The notes beneath the pieces were generated by a model. The model made no database searches, was not told the DNA's origin, and saw nothing but the letters and a program-made list of their open reading frames with translations. Both the position numbers and the translations under genes were made by a program. Positions 33,335 through 47,000 of a stretch of DNA of 64,000 nucleotides are shown one piece after another. This DNA comes from Leptasterias polaris (Eukaryota > Echinodermata > Asteroidea > Forcipulatida > Asteriidae), in NCBI GenBank assembly GCA_037783415.1, contig JAZGTN010000055.1, positions 1,916,001 to 1,980,000 of the forward strand, given 5' to 3'. The first letter of the stretch is position 1, and every line of letters starts with the position of its first letter.

Positions 33335-34986
33335 CCTATCAATTGTATGACGCACTATCAGACCCCCGGGGATGGTGCGTCACTGTCCATATGTGGGGTT
33401 GGATTTGCGTGTCCAAAGACCCACCCTGAGTCGAAAAATTGACACACTTGTTGCAGATTTGGACGGTCTTCCGAACCATTTTTTGACTCACCATTCGCGG
33501 ATAGCAACGCACCACGGACGGACAAATCGACGCACATAATTCCTTGCTATGCTGCAAACGATGCACGCGCAGTGAATACCAAGTATTTCAACCTTGTATG
33601 TACGAGTTTCCCGGCACACATGCTGAAAATACATGGCAAGTTTATGCACGAGGCGAGAATGTACTACTTGATCTTCGAGACGTGCGGTTCCCAACGCACT
33701 AGCTATCAAACACACGAAATAATAGAGAGGGAACCAGTCTACTAAATAATGCATCTTCGTATCCATCCATGACTCGACGATCGACCCCCAGTATCGTGCA
33801 TGTGAGAGATATAATATACCACGGGGCAGAGGTTGACAAAACCACCGCGCCATGAATTACATGTGACTAAATAACACACATCTCGTAATAACTGGTAATG
33901 ACTGGCCGCTTTCCGATTGGCCGATCGCGTGAATAATTATTTATGACGTAGTGCTTCTCACAGCGCTGTATTCATCACCGCGATCCCGCGGATGTGCTTG
34001 CTCTACCTAACGTGGTAAACCTTTATAGTTAGGGGGCGAAGGAATGGCGTGTAGCTGTGGGAGCGATAAGGCAAGGGAAATTCCCTTGGTGAGAAATATA
34101 ACTGCGTGTCAGAGATGTTTTTACACGTGCGTGAGCAATACTGCAGTTTTCTTTTGTCAAACTCAAATACACACGGAAGTGATGGGGGATATTCACACGA
34201 CTTCGATCGACTCTGCGGGATGTTGTGCTTATAAAGATCGTGAAGGATTATCTCTCGGTCGGTAAATTTTTGGAAACAACATGAAACAACAAGGATTTAC
34301 AAAATACACTGACACAGGTACATGTACAGTCTCGATGTTAATTGTCAAAACATTTGGGCTTCCTTATACATCGTCTTTGTTGTTCGTGTATTTTAGAACA
34401 AATTCACTTGCCGCCGACAAACGGTTAACCGTTTAGAAAAGTTTGAAACGGATAGTAAATTAAACGTATGGTCACAGGCTTACCTCGTATCCATCTATGA
34501 CTCGACAATCGACCCCCACTATCGTGCGTGTGAGAGATATAATATACCACGGGGCCGAGGATGACAAAACCACCACGCCATGATGCACATGTGTATTGGG
34601 CTTGGGCAAAAGGCTTGCTTTGTGCAGTGTGGAAAATAAACGGCCGTCTGAGCTGGCATGTGGTGATCGCTGACTTACTGGCGGTAAATTCCCGACTCTC
34701 GGGCAACATAAATGTTAACAAAATAATACCAACATCATTTTACACAGGCGGGGAGGGTAGGTGCATTTTTATTCTCCACTAAATAAACAAAATAAATGTT
34801 GAAATGGACATCGACGGACCATGACGTACCTCGATGCACCATGACGTACCTCGACGCACCGCTCAAAGATTTTTTGACTGACCACTATTGGACTTGACGT
34901 ACCCACAGTCACTTTTTCCTAGAGTAAAGACGCAAACTTGACGCACCATCCCCGGGGGTCTGATAGTGCGTCATACAATTGATAGG
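33335..34986. mobile_element. 1.65-kb element with identical 48-bp terminal inverted repeats
   Basis: The first 48 bases (CCTATCAATTGTATGACGCA, then CTATCAGACCCCCGGGGATG plus 8 more) and the last 48 are perfect inverses, so the insertion looks recent. The interior has a roughly 100-bp direct duplication (about 33770-33845 and 34488-34575, sharing GAGAGATATAATATACCACG) and GACGTACC/GACGCACC words near the right end. Short open frames (e.g. 33488-33853 minus) show no family resemblance. No transposase. Confidence 0.85.
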
Positions 34987-36506
34987 GCTGACTGGTCGGT
35001 AAAAATTGTCTTTTCACCCCAACTGAACTAGGAACTTTGAATTGATCGTACCACAGCTACAAGTACATGTACACGCCCAAACATGTCAAATGGCAACATT
35101 TGCATGCCAAGTGTCGAATGTCCAATTGAAAAATATTTTTTATTGAAATGCCAAATGGACAGAAATACAAATATTAAAGTAGGCTATAAAATTGTAAGCC
35201 CACTTTTTTCTAGTTAGTAGAGTAGGCCTTTTTGATAAAATTTCAGACTGTTTAGAAAATGAGAATTTGAGTTTTTGAGGAGAGATTAAGTTAAATTAAA
35301 AACATCACCATCTTCAAACTTGTCCCTGCCATGACTGCCAGTCAGTTCATTTCTTTTTCAATTCAATTCAATTCAATTCAATTAATCTTTATTATGTCCC
35401 AAAAAGGGTAATTCAAATGCTCGCATACAGTAAAAACATCATTGTTTTCCCCAAGTGGGATGACCTTCTTAGGGCTGTCGCTTTCTTATAATTAGGGCTG
35501 TCGCTTTCCTGGAATATATATGTTATATTTTCCCTCTAATTTCTAAATAAAGATCAGATATTGGCTTTTTAATTAATTAAATAATCTTCAGTTTATCAAA
35601 AATGAAGAAATGCAGCGTTTTGAGTAAAATCATCAATTCAAGGATTAAATATTTGTAATATGTATTTCGACCAAGAAATCTTTTGCTTGTAAACACGTCA
35701 ATCAACTACTAAAATACAGATTATCTGTATTAACATTTAGATGCTACGTGTCACAGAAAACTGATGAACGGGTATAACTTAAGTCGCTCTTTTTAATTTG
35801 CAAGACTTACGTTTTTAGGAAATGCAACAATCCTTCAAAATCAAATGACAATGAGCTTCTTTAAGATGATCCATACTGTCTCAACAATCCTTCAAATAAT
35901 ATTATCAGTCGAAAGTAGTTTGTGTGGGATTCCTTCAAAATCAATTAATATTACTTTTTATTTATGATGAGTGTGGAAAGTTAAGGGTAACCCATCACAA
36001 CCTAAAGGCTTTTCACCAAAACCTTTCCACCAAAACCAGCGCCCCATGACCCCAATCCCGAGGTGTATACTGGATGTCGCAGATTGTCGCTATTAATATC
36101 AGAAGTTTGCCGCTTTTGATGCTCTTTGTTGCCACTTATACGATCTGCAGTTAGAGGGCGCTCTAAAAATGTAGCGCCCTCAGGAGGTCGTAGCTCACCC
36201 AAAACGGAATTGCAGAACGTGAAATGTGCGTGCTGTGTGTGGTGAATCGCCTGCCCTGCTTCACAAAGGCTGGTTGTCGAGGGCAGGAAACTGCTGAAAA
36301 CCGCAAACAATAAACAATCTGCTGGGAATGGATGACTTGGCTCAATTAGCCTTTCAGAAAGATTGTGCTAGGGTCCAAATGTCAGGCCTCTTTTTTTTAT
36401 TATATACCATATAGTGGGTAGTTTGCAACAGCTTATTCTATATTCTTAAACAAAATACATAACAAATTGACAACTAACGATTAAGTTTGATGTTTTCTTG
36501 TACCAG
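34987..36506. other. Intergenic
   Basis: AT-rich. Holds an (AATTC)n tract at about 35355-35385, a short direct repeat TTAGGGCTGTCGCTTTC near 35472 and 35495, and a perfect 9-bp-arm hairpin GAGGGCGCT/AGCGCCCTC at about 36152-36181. No gene was recognised. Confidence 0.4.
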
Positions 36507-36605
36507 GGGGGTTTCTGTAACAAATACTGGACTGTTGAGCCAAAAGGATCTGAACACCTAGAACAGTTGGACTTCAATTTGGAGCCGGAGTGGGACCCCA
36601 GCTGA
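36507..36605 (+). CDS. Putative orphan terminal exon, unknown protein
   Basis: After a good acceptor (GATGTTTTCTTGTACCAG) 32 codons read GGFCNKYWTVEPKGSEHLEQ and then a short acidic end to TGA at 36603-36605. The composition (Trp, Glu, Pro, balanced charge) looks like real protein, unlike the AT-driven frames around it. No partner exon was identified upstream and I do not recognise the family. It could be the last exon of a small plus-strand gene, an exon remnant, or chance. Confidence 0.3.
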   Translation, partial: GGFCNKYWTVEPKGSEHLEQLDFNLEPEWDPS

Positions 36606-37490
36606 TATTTGCTGGGTACCCTTAGGTTTCACTTCTCAGTGTAAGTAGCCACTTTTCATGTTTCATTTCAGGCATGATGTTCTTCCTACTTAAGTCTGAT
36701 TTCAAATTTGTGTGTCCCTTGAGAAAAATCCTGATTAGATAGCCTCAAGAGTCTATAAAAGCCTACACTTTGTGTACATTTAGGTTTAGCCCTTATCAGT
36801 GAACGATAGCAGTGAACGATAGCAGAGCAAAATGCTACACAAAATGTATCAGTTACTTCTTAAAAATCACCATTTGCTACTCAATTATGAGCATTCTGTG
36901 TGCACAAAACTTGTTCAGTCTAACTATTTTTGCTATGCAAAATTTCCGGACGAAATCGTTCCCTGCTTATTGTACTCGATAATGGTCCTACTTTTGTACC
37001 AAGGGCCAAATATCTCGAAGTTTTCCTGTTAATCTTAGCCTTGCTACTATTTTGAACTCCTTGATCTGAAAGTAATGGCGTAAACGTTCAGCAAAGCAAA
37101 GTTAAAACTTCTCATGTCATTATATTAACGTAAAGCCACAAATAGATACAATTTTTCCAATTCAGAAAAATCAAAGCAATCTGACTCCAGAGACATTTAT
37201 TGAATGTTTCGTTGCTTTAGAAAAGAAGAAAGAAAAAGATTCTAAATATGAAAATTGCTCTGAACAAAATAACAATTTACCACTCGGGAATCTGTGTCAA
37301 GCTGCATCCGTGTGTTAGCTGAAACACAAATCAAAATAAAATAATACCAAGATATGGTCTTCACACAGGAAGGGAGCATAAATTAATCAATATTGTGAAC
37401 TGTGCGCTCGTTTACCTATACCCCTGTTTTGACTTAAAGTGGAATCCTCCTTGCAGCGATCAATTTATGTTTGATGAGAATGGAGGATCT
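36606..37490. other. Intergenic upstream of ODC
   Basis: AT-rich. Contains a 15-bp tandem duplication CAGTGAACGATAG near 36798-36827. No gene was recognised. Confidence 0.35.
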
Positions 37491-37630
37491 GCCGTCGATT
37501 TCACCAAACTCTTCCTAACTTAGGACTAGTCCTAGGCAATGCTAAGAGATAGGACTAGTCTTAAGTTAGGACGAGTTACTCGTCCTAACTTGAGATAGGA
37601 TTAATCCTAGCGTTTCGTGAAATCGGCTGC
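37491..37630. mobile_element. 140-bp MITE with CCTAACTTAGGACTAG palindromes
   Basis: The ends GCCGTCGATTTCACC and CGTGAAATCGGCTGC are near-inverses. The interior is a chain of inverted AGGACTAGTCCT and GTTAGGACGAG/CTCGTCCTAAC words, so the whole unit can fold on itself. Confidence 0.7.
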
Positions 37631-37828
37631 TGGTCATAGATAATACTTGATTGATATAAAGCACAGCATATAAAATTTGAAAAAAAAATCCCCATTACTT
37701 TGAATCACATTCAAAGATATTTCAGATTCGTAAGAAAAGTTCTCGCCTCATTGTATTAAATAATCGTTTTGTCTTCTGAAAAGTCATTGGTTCTAAAAAC
37801 AATTTTCCTGTGTCTCACCATGTTACAG

Positions 37829-37916
37829 CCTTCTTCGAATTTCATAAAAATCACCCACCACCGGTAACCTCAAAAAGGAGGAGTGTTTTCAACTTGTAAC
37901 CAAAAAAGGGAGTGAA
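37829..37916 (+). other. Probable ODC 5' UTR portion of the start exon
   Basis: A plausible acceptor (TGTCTCACCATGTTACAG) ends at 37828, 88 bases before the ODC ATG, suggesting at least one upstream non-coding exon. If transcription instead starts nearby, this is simply leader. Confidence 0.35.
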
Positions 37917-38021
37917 ATGGAGCTCTTCATAGCCCAGGATATTAAGGCTGAGGTGTACGGCAGGGGCACAATTGTGAGAGACATTGTCCAGGATAAAGTT
38001 TCTGACTCCACAGCCAGAGAG
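37917..38021 (+). CDS. ODC1: ODC exon 1, start
   Basis: 35 codons, [20 protein letters not shown] and on to STARE, donor GAG|GTTTGT. Corresponds to the short N-terminal strand/helix before the barrel. Confidence 0.88.
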
Positions 38022-41000
38022 GTTTGTTCATATGGATCTTTACCCCCCCTCTTTCATATTGATCATTGTTCTGTTTTCAAATTTGACTGTTTCCCCCTCC
38101 CCCTATTATGTTTTCTGAAATGTTTACTGTTACGATTTTCAATAGTGAAATAGTGAACTCTTTAGAAAGAATGTGGTCATGCCTTGTGGTATAAGTGCTG
38201 TGTGAATGAATGCACTGACTAAGTGCATTGGGTTGGAACCAATTATGCACTGTCAGCACCATGATGATATAGTCACATGATTGGTTTGATTGATTAATGA
38301 TAGTGGAGGGCTAGATTACCTTTGCACACTAGAGATATGTCCATGGAAAATATGCCACCAGTGTGTTTGACATGGTTCCTCCTATCAGCATGTTTTAGCG
38401 TGAAACCTTGGTCTACTGCTTGTTCCATACACTCTTACTTTGCTGAGATGTAGAACAAAGAGCCATTCCAACAGCTTTATTCCACAAACTGCATCATCTA
38501 GCTGGAACTCCTTGCCTGGTGCATGTTTCCCTCCATCCTACAGTCTAGACTGTTTTAACCCTCTTGTTACTGAATTATTTTGATATAAACAATGACTGGT
38601 GACCACATTCTTTGACTTCTGTAGCGTGAAGCACTGATGGGAACACAACAGAAAGCTTGTGTTCAAATGTCAATTTTAAAAACCCAAATTCATACCCTGA
38701 AGATTAAATTTTAGAGCATAATATATGTAGGTATTTGAAAAAAGATATCTTACTTTTTGAATTTCCTTTCATTTAATCCGAAAGTCATTGAAATCGGCCA
38801 ATAAATGCTTAAGTTCTTCTCTCAAGATTTTGAATATTTGTCGTTCATATAAAAGTGAGATTTAACAGTGATAATAAAGGCACATGTGGAAATGCAGGGA
38901 AGTCAGGAAGTACTCAGGGAAATGTTAGGAATTCTGGAATTTTCTTATGGAAAATGCAGGGAAGTTGGGAAGTTCTTGATGGAAATGCAGGGAGTTCAGG
39001 AATTTCTAATGGAAAGCAAGGAAGTTAGGGAGTTCTTGGTGGAAATGCAGGGAGTTCAGGAATTTCTAATGGAAAGCAAGGAAGTTAGGAAGTTCTTATG
39101 GAAGTTGGGTTTGGGAAGTTCTTGGGAAAACACAGGGAAATCTGGAATTTCTTTTTGAAATGCAGGGAAGTCTGGAGGTGCTTTTTTATGAATAACTGCA
39201 TTGTTGTTTGCTTTATGTAGGATCCAGATGATCATTTTTTCATTGGTGACCTGGGGGATGTGGTTGTCAAACACCAAAAATGGCTCAAATCATTGCCACG
39301 CGTTGAACCATTTTATGGTGAGTATTTTAAATCCCAAGTGTATGGAAAATAAACTTATTGACTTTATACAAAACAAAGTTTGAATGTGAACGTAAAATAA
39401 AATGCATTAAAACAAGATTGGTAGTTGGATACAATTGTTTAGATTAATGTTTTTTTAGTAAACAGGTTATGTTATTGATAGATGTCCTGTGATGTGATAA
39501 AGTGAAGACTATTTTAAGATTTTTATATTTTTATATGCAGGGTCTTTCAAATTCAAAAACTGGCCCTTCACAATTTTCTTTCCCTTGTAAAGCCCCAATC
39601 ATACTTCACGAGAATAAGAAAAAGGTGCGAAGTATTGCGTCACATATTTCGCAACAAACAATTGCTCAACTGAAAATTTGCTCTTGTCTTAAACAATCGC
39701 TGCGAGTATAGAATTGCATTCACACTTGCCTGAAGTATGAACCGGGCCTAAGTCATCTCAGCTTTGGGCGGCCTTATACATAGCGTAAAGTTACACAGGC
39801 TTTGTTTCTAATGTTTCAATGACGATACTATAAATAATTTGTTCATATATTCAGCTGTGAAGTGCAACCCTGATCATTCCGTCGTGAAACTTCTGGCTGG
39901 ACTGAAGACCAACTTTGACTGCGCCAGTAAGGTAGGAAAGCAAGAATGAGACAAACTAATTAAAACAAAATGCTCATATTATTGTTGACTTCTTGCACGA
40001 CGGGAAACACACCTGAATGATGCACATCTACTATTTCCGCCATTTTAAGAGGCAATTCCTTTTTCGTTTTGTGACTCCCTTAAATAGCGCATAAGATAGG
40101 GGCATTTGACATGTAATTGTGCTGTGCATCGTGAAATACGTTAAAACCCTAGAATATGTTTTAATAAATTATTTAACTGGTTTGACACATTCTTGGAGTA
40201 ATTTTTATCTCCCTTATCTTATAAATCTTTATGGAATGTTGACCGTTGCTATGGCGATGAGGATATACACTTGCCCTCTCTGAGTCACCGTGACTGAACG
40301 AAGTCAAACTGTACTCTATTTTATAATCTGAGCCTACAACCAATCAATTGCAAAACTGTTACAACCCTAACTACTCTCAAATCCTCCAAAAACCATCTCT
40401 TGGTTTTTGTTTGAGTTTAATGGATTAGATACTGACATAGAGCACCCATTCAAAAAAACAAGTCTGGGTCCCATTTCACTGAGCTGCTTGAGTACAAATC
40501 ACAGCCGCGAAACCCGATCACCATTAGTGCAAAGATCACCAAACGGCTCAAATGGTGATCAGATTTCGCGGTTGTGATTGGTCAATGAGAAATGGGCGTG
40601 GCTTAATGGATCGGTGTATGATGTTACCAACCAAAACACATTTGTGACTATGAGGTATCCTGTTCATTTTTGCTTAGCAGGAAATTGTCAAGCAATAGTT
40701 TCTGCTTAAAGGGAGTTTATACTTTTGGTAAATGTCAAAGACCAGTATCCTCACTTGGTGTATCCCAACATACACGAAATAACAAACCTGTGAAAGTTTA
40801 AGCTCAATCGGTCATTGCAATCACCAGAAAAAAGTGGGGGAAAACCTTAAGTGTATTCACTGTTTTCAAACACCGAGTTTTTGACTCATGAGATCAAAAC
40901 TAATTGTTTTACTAATTTCTCAAAAACTTAGCATTTAAAGCAAAAATATTTTAAAGGGAGTTTCCCACCATGACCATCTTTATACCATGTAAGTTATGTG

Positions 41001-44000
41001 TGAATCTGTGAACATTTATATTTTTACTCTTACCAATGTTACAAACACCCTTTAACTGTGTACCAATCTTAATTGCTAAGCAAAAGTGTGATGCCACGAT
41101 GCAAATAACTATGGTAACCATGGCAACTCATCTTCAGATGAACCTTAATCCTATGTGAAATCGAGCATTGGACCCCATTTTCAGACTTTACTGTCAGAAG
41201 CGACTATTGCCCCTGTTATTAACATGAGCGTCTTCTTCCACCAAACAGAGTGAAATTCAGATGGTTCTGAACTTGGGTGTGGCTCCGTCCCGAATCATTT
41301 TTGCCAACCCATGCAAGCAGCGCTCTCATTTGAAATTTGCCGCCAAGGAGGGCGTTGACCTCATGACCTTTGACAATGAGGAGGAGCTTCTTAAGATAAA
41401 GGAAGTCTTCCCAGAAGCACGGTAAAGTTCAAATTAGTCTTGCTCTCTTTTTGTCTTGGGCTAGTTTTTTGTGGCTTATCTTGGCACTATATCCTAAGGA
41501 ATTTTGGAACACTGGGTTGTGTCACAGTGGACAAGGTTAGTGTCTACATAGAGTTGTCCCTATTGTTTAGAAGGGGTTTTCAGAGTGTGGGATGGACAAG
41601 TTTTTGTGTCCATTTTGTGTTTGTTAAACAATTTCAAATGACAACTAGAGATTCAGAGTTTGTCATACCACAAACTCAAGGTGTTCGGTTCCGGTGGTGG
41701 GGGAATGATGAGCCGTTTTTCAATACACGCGGTTGGTATCGTAAAGAGTTTCATTTTTTCCCCTCAAATTTAGGACGAAAAGCAGTCAAAAGCACCATTT
41801 AAATGAAAATCAAAGCATCAAGTCTCCGCTGTAAGAAAACCAGTTAAAAATACCCAAGCGTTTTGAAGGAAAGCAGGATTTAAAAAAGCGTTCAACATTG
41901 AACGCCGTTTTCTCCGATTGTTACTTTTCACTGGGATCTACGTGTGTGTGGCGTCGGTGACGATTTGATTGTTACAGTGACATTGACAAAATGTGTCTCG
42001 AAAGTAAGCATTCATGACTTGTCGCATGACTGCTTGCAATGGTTAATTGTCTCATACAATGTATACACTACATGAAACTTCGGAGTCTAGACACTATTGT
42101 GTACACCCATTGCATTTATTTGCACATTTGATATTTTAAAAGTTATAGGTCATTAATTGTCGCATGACTGCTTACAATGGTTTATTGACTGATACCATTT
42201 AAACGCTACATAAAACTTTGGAGTTCAGGCACTATTTTGTACATTTAACCAGTACATACATTTTTTTGTACATTTGATAGTTTCACAGTACATTGACATT
42301 TATTGTATGATACATTATGACATGAATATAATTAGCAAATCTTGAGACCACCATATCTCGAAAAGTATAAGTCCGATCAACTGTTTTCGATTGTGTATTT
42401 CGATTGTGTACTTGTGGGATACTGTAGATGTATTTGTTAGGCTAAAACATTGTGCGACGTCATCATGACGTCACCAGTGCCCAACGTAAAGTCAATAGAT
42501 TTCGATCGCCACAATTTCTGTTCTATGGCCTGTGTGGTAAAAAAAACACCTCCATAAGACTGTGCGGCGCGGTATGCTACTTTATGTGTTCTCTGATGTT
42601 ATAATGTAAGGAATTATGAAGTCGCCCCCTGTTAGAGCACGCTCTATCAATCGTCTATTTTCAAACAAAATAAGTTTAATTTTGAAATCTACAGAATATG
42701 CTTGATCGAGTCAGAAGTTGTTTCCCATCCCATCCCGGAATACTGTGAGCTACGGTACTAATGTTTCAAGCTCGAAAACATTTTGCATAAATTTTTGATT
42801 TCACGTACTAACACAAAACGTTTTACTTTATTGCTTATTAATTTAGGACAAAAAGCGGTCATAAGCACCATGTATATGAAGTTCAAAGTAACAAGTTTCC
42901 ACTGTAAGAAAACTAGTGACTTTTTGAAGGAAATCGGTATTTTATAAAAGCCTTCAACATTAGATGCCGTTTTCTACAATTGTTACTTTTTACTGTCTAC
43001 GTGTGTGTCAGTTCGTGGAACCGGTGGGTGACGATTTGATAGCTTCACAGTTACCTTGACAAATGTGTCTCGAAAGTAAACATTCATGACTTATCACATG
43101 GCTGCTTGCAATGGTTTATTGTCTGACACAATGTATGTACTAAATTAAACTTCGGAGTCTAGACACTATTGTGTACATTTTACCAATACATTGTACATTT
43201 GATAGCTTCACAGTTACCTTGACAAATGTGTCTCGAAAATAAAAACAATCATGATTTATCACATGGCTGCTTGCAATGGTTTATTGTCTGACACAATGTA
43301 TGTACTAAATTAAACTTCGGAGTCTAGACACTATTGTGTACATTTTACCAGTACATTGTACATTATTGATAGCTTCACAGTTACATTGACAATGTGTCTC
43401 GAAAGTAAACCTGTATGAATTGTCACATGACTGCTTGCAGCGGTTTAAATACCATTTGTTTTCAAAAAATAACAACGAATTTATCGTTCTTAGTTTCTGA
43501 GTTCTGGTTGTTAAACCAAAAACTCAAAATTTGATTTAAATTAATTACATTTAATTACCCAATAAATCAATGGATGACGTCATTATGTGTCAAAACTTCT
43601 GTTTCATCTATTTATCAGGTGTAACACTGTTGCCAAGTTTCATGACCGTACGAGCTTGGTAAGGATGTCAAAGTCTGCGGACAACGATTTGTGTGTATTT
43701 TTGAGATGGAACAAACTCAAAAATTCACTAGAGATTTAGTGTTTGTGAGAACAAACACTAGGTGTTCGGGTATGGGGCACTGTTATGTTACTAAAATGCG
43801 TAAGCAGATTTATATTGAAAGTGTTTTAATAAAATTAAAAAAAGTCGTTTGCAAACCTATTACTTTTATACTTTTAGTGTACACGGGGGAAAGTGATATC
43901 GTTGCTGTATGAGTCTCCATAAAGTAGTTTAGATACACATGTATAACAATTTTCATGTAAATAGTCACAAACTTAACATGCTTAACTGATAAATTAAAAG

Positions 44001-47000
44001 ACTATCACTAACAATTCAAAAATTAATGTTATCAAACTACGCATGCTTGCTACCTTATGTGTGAAGCAACATCATTTGTCATGATTATGAAAAGGGCATA
44101 AGAACCTACTGTTTACACGATGTGCAATTTATGTTGAATTTATTTTCCTAGTCACATTGTATTTCTTTGAAGTATTCAACAGGATCTAATAGTTAGATTC
44201 GCATAAAAACCGTTGTTGATCAGAGTCAAATTTATGTTGACCTTTTTCCGATTGCATTTTCTCAGTTATCAAAAGTTATTCAAATCACCAAAACAGTTCA
44301 GCAAAATACACTCGTTCAGTTGATATTTACCACCAAGCCAACAAAAGGCTAACACGAAGGTTATGCAATGAGCTATTCATTGGACCACCGTCGAACATCG
44401 TAGATTTCCGAAGGATGGTTGCATTTATCGACGAGTGCAGTAACAAAGGACCATTAACTTGGTATAGCGCCACCATGGATAACGTATCACGACACGGCAA
44501 TGCAGTCTTCGTGGACTTTGCACCTAAGATCAATGGCGCAGTGTGTGTACCGTTTACACGTACATGCAAGATTACGCGTGGTCAATGGAGCAGAATGACC
44601 AGACCTGCGGGCTAATACTAACGTAATGTTCAACTTACATTTTCAGCGGGAAGTCAAGAACAACCGGGATAACTCTTTGTGTAGCATTTGTTGAGTTTAA
44701 AAGACCTGTCCGATGATGTATTGATTGAAGCAATCCATTCAGTAATGATTAAGTTATGATTTTTTGAAATATTAAATTTTGATTTACTGTATTTCAACAC
44801 CTGATGATGTAATCATGACGTCACAACAACTTGATGGAGGTTTCATCAATGTTCTAACATGGTGTAAATTTGAGGTTGATCGGATAAACAGAAGTGAAGA
44901 ATTTGGGCAGGAAATGTTTTTTGGTTAAGAATTGCAGAAAGGCAAACTTTGACCTTCCGTTACGACCGGAAGTAAAGGTCATGTGAATTTGGCGTTAACT
45001 TTTCAAATGTTGCCCGTGTCTTGATCTATCATAATGTTTAAATATGAATATTATAGCTTTCCTATTCAGAAACATACAGGCATTGGCATGAGGGCACTTT
45101 TTGACCTTAAATGGCTTGTAATTTGACACCCGATGACGTCATCATGACGTCATTGCTCACACACCGTCTGCTCTTTATGTTCTAATGTCACATTAAGTTT
45201 CAAGTTGATCAAAGGTTTGCAAGTATGGTTTTTTTTGCGGACAAACTACAATCAGAAGAATAAGCAAAACAAAGAAAAACTAGACTTAACGTGTTTGTGA
45301 CAACAAACACTAGGTGTTCGGGTATCGCTGGTGGGCTCACTGCTGTTTTAATGCGTAAGCTATATCATTGAATCGCTGAAAACAATCCTGATAGCTTTTG
45401 AAATATTAGAGAAAGTAAAGTATAAATAGGTTACACAAGAAATAAAGGGCTGCTAAAATTTTTATAAATTTTATAAATAACAACCTTTTGTTTAGCCAAA
45501 TTTGAAAACCTATGACATCATTATGAAGTTAGAAAGTTTTTAGCGAGACATAGGCATTTGAATATGTGCCTAGTGGAAAACAAAGATTAACTTAGAAAGT
45601 AAGTTTATTTATTTTTCGATGGTTATCGATTTTGTATTGATAAAAAACCACACTATACATGTTGACATTATTAGGTTATAATTCAGAAAAGTTTTTAACA
45701 GGGTTTCAAATCCAATGAGGTGGATACTCGGTTCAGGAAACATTGATTGTTCAATACAAAAACACTGATGATGATGTCGCTAAAATAAGTCAAGCAAGTT
45801 CTGAGCTGGCAGTTGTATTATTTAAAAAGCTTAATTTGCTTGATTTTTGGATATTGATTTTCCTACAGAACAGTTTGTTAATTTTTAGACTATTGAAAGG
45901 ACACTTGTTTTAAATCATAATGCAAAACGAAGGCAAATCATGAAGACGGCAAATCTAAGCCTCTCTTGAATTTTGACTTATAACATAATGATTTATAAGT
46001 TCTATTTCTACCTGTATGGTGCATCATACAGGAAATGAGGAATGCAACACAACAACACGTGGAAAATCTGTCACTGGATCCAAGACCATGCCGGTGGATG
46101 TGCTGTATTCTGAAGAAGAAAAAAACAATATTACAAAATAAACAAAGTATGACTCTAGGAAAATTAAGTCAAGCTGAAACTGTTAAAATAAACAAAAATC
46201 AAGACTTAAAACGTTTCATATTTATATAATAATACTACTAATTTATTTAATTTATATTGCGCTCTCTCAATGACCAACCTGTTCAAAGGGGGGGGGGGTC
46301 AAAACAGTAACAACATTCAAACTTAGGAAATTGCACAAGAAAAGGTTAGTGGAAGGTGCACATATTGTTTTGGAAGTGAACAACTTATAAACAAAACCTA
46401 CTTTACTTAACACAAACGTCATCAAAGTTGCCGACAAACATTCTTCAGTCGGACCATTTTCTGACTTTAGTGACACAGCCAACAATCATACCAATCCCCC
46501 ATTGCCCAATTCTACTCCTCGACGATCACACTAAACGTTCTTTAGTTTTAAAAACATCACCAACGCCACCACTTGATGATAAAAGATAAACTTTATAACA
46601 TAACTGTGCATTAAATAAATACTCATTTTGAAAAGCAATGATTTTCACACTAAGCTTACCGTTTTATCACCGTGTGGCACCGATATAGCATCGATAAACA
46701 CTGCCGTGGACGCCGTCCGAAACACCCATTCATGAGCTGATGTCAAGTCTCTGCTTCTCGGTGTTTGATAAACACATAACCAATGTTCGTCTTTTTCTGC
46801 TTGCATTTTCTCAAACAATTACAAGTCATACGAATCACTGAAGCAGGTGGTCATCTCAGTGAAACTTCGTCTTCAATTCCATATTGATCATTAAGCCATG
46901 AGAAGGGCGAATAGGGGAACAATTAGACGCTGAATATAAGCGGTATTTAGATCTATAATCTTAATAGTACGCCATTGATAATCTTGAACTACGTTGCGCT

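Noticed and set aside
33488..34265. Open frames of 121 and 73 codons inside the 1.65-kb element, considered as transposase remnants
   Set aside because: No DDE-type spacing, zinc finger or family similarity was recognised, and the lengths fit chance.
36002..36310. 102-codon minus-strand frame
   Set aside because: No family resemblance. It contains a palindromic GAGGGCGCT hairpin and low-information composition, with no splice or promoter support.
41440..41802. 120-codon frame just after ODC exon 4
   Set aside because: It begins inside intron 4 after a good donor and runs into repeated intron sequence. No conserved motif.
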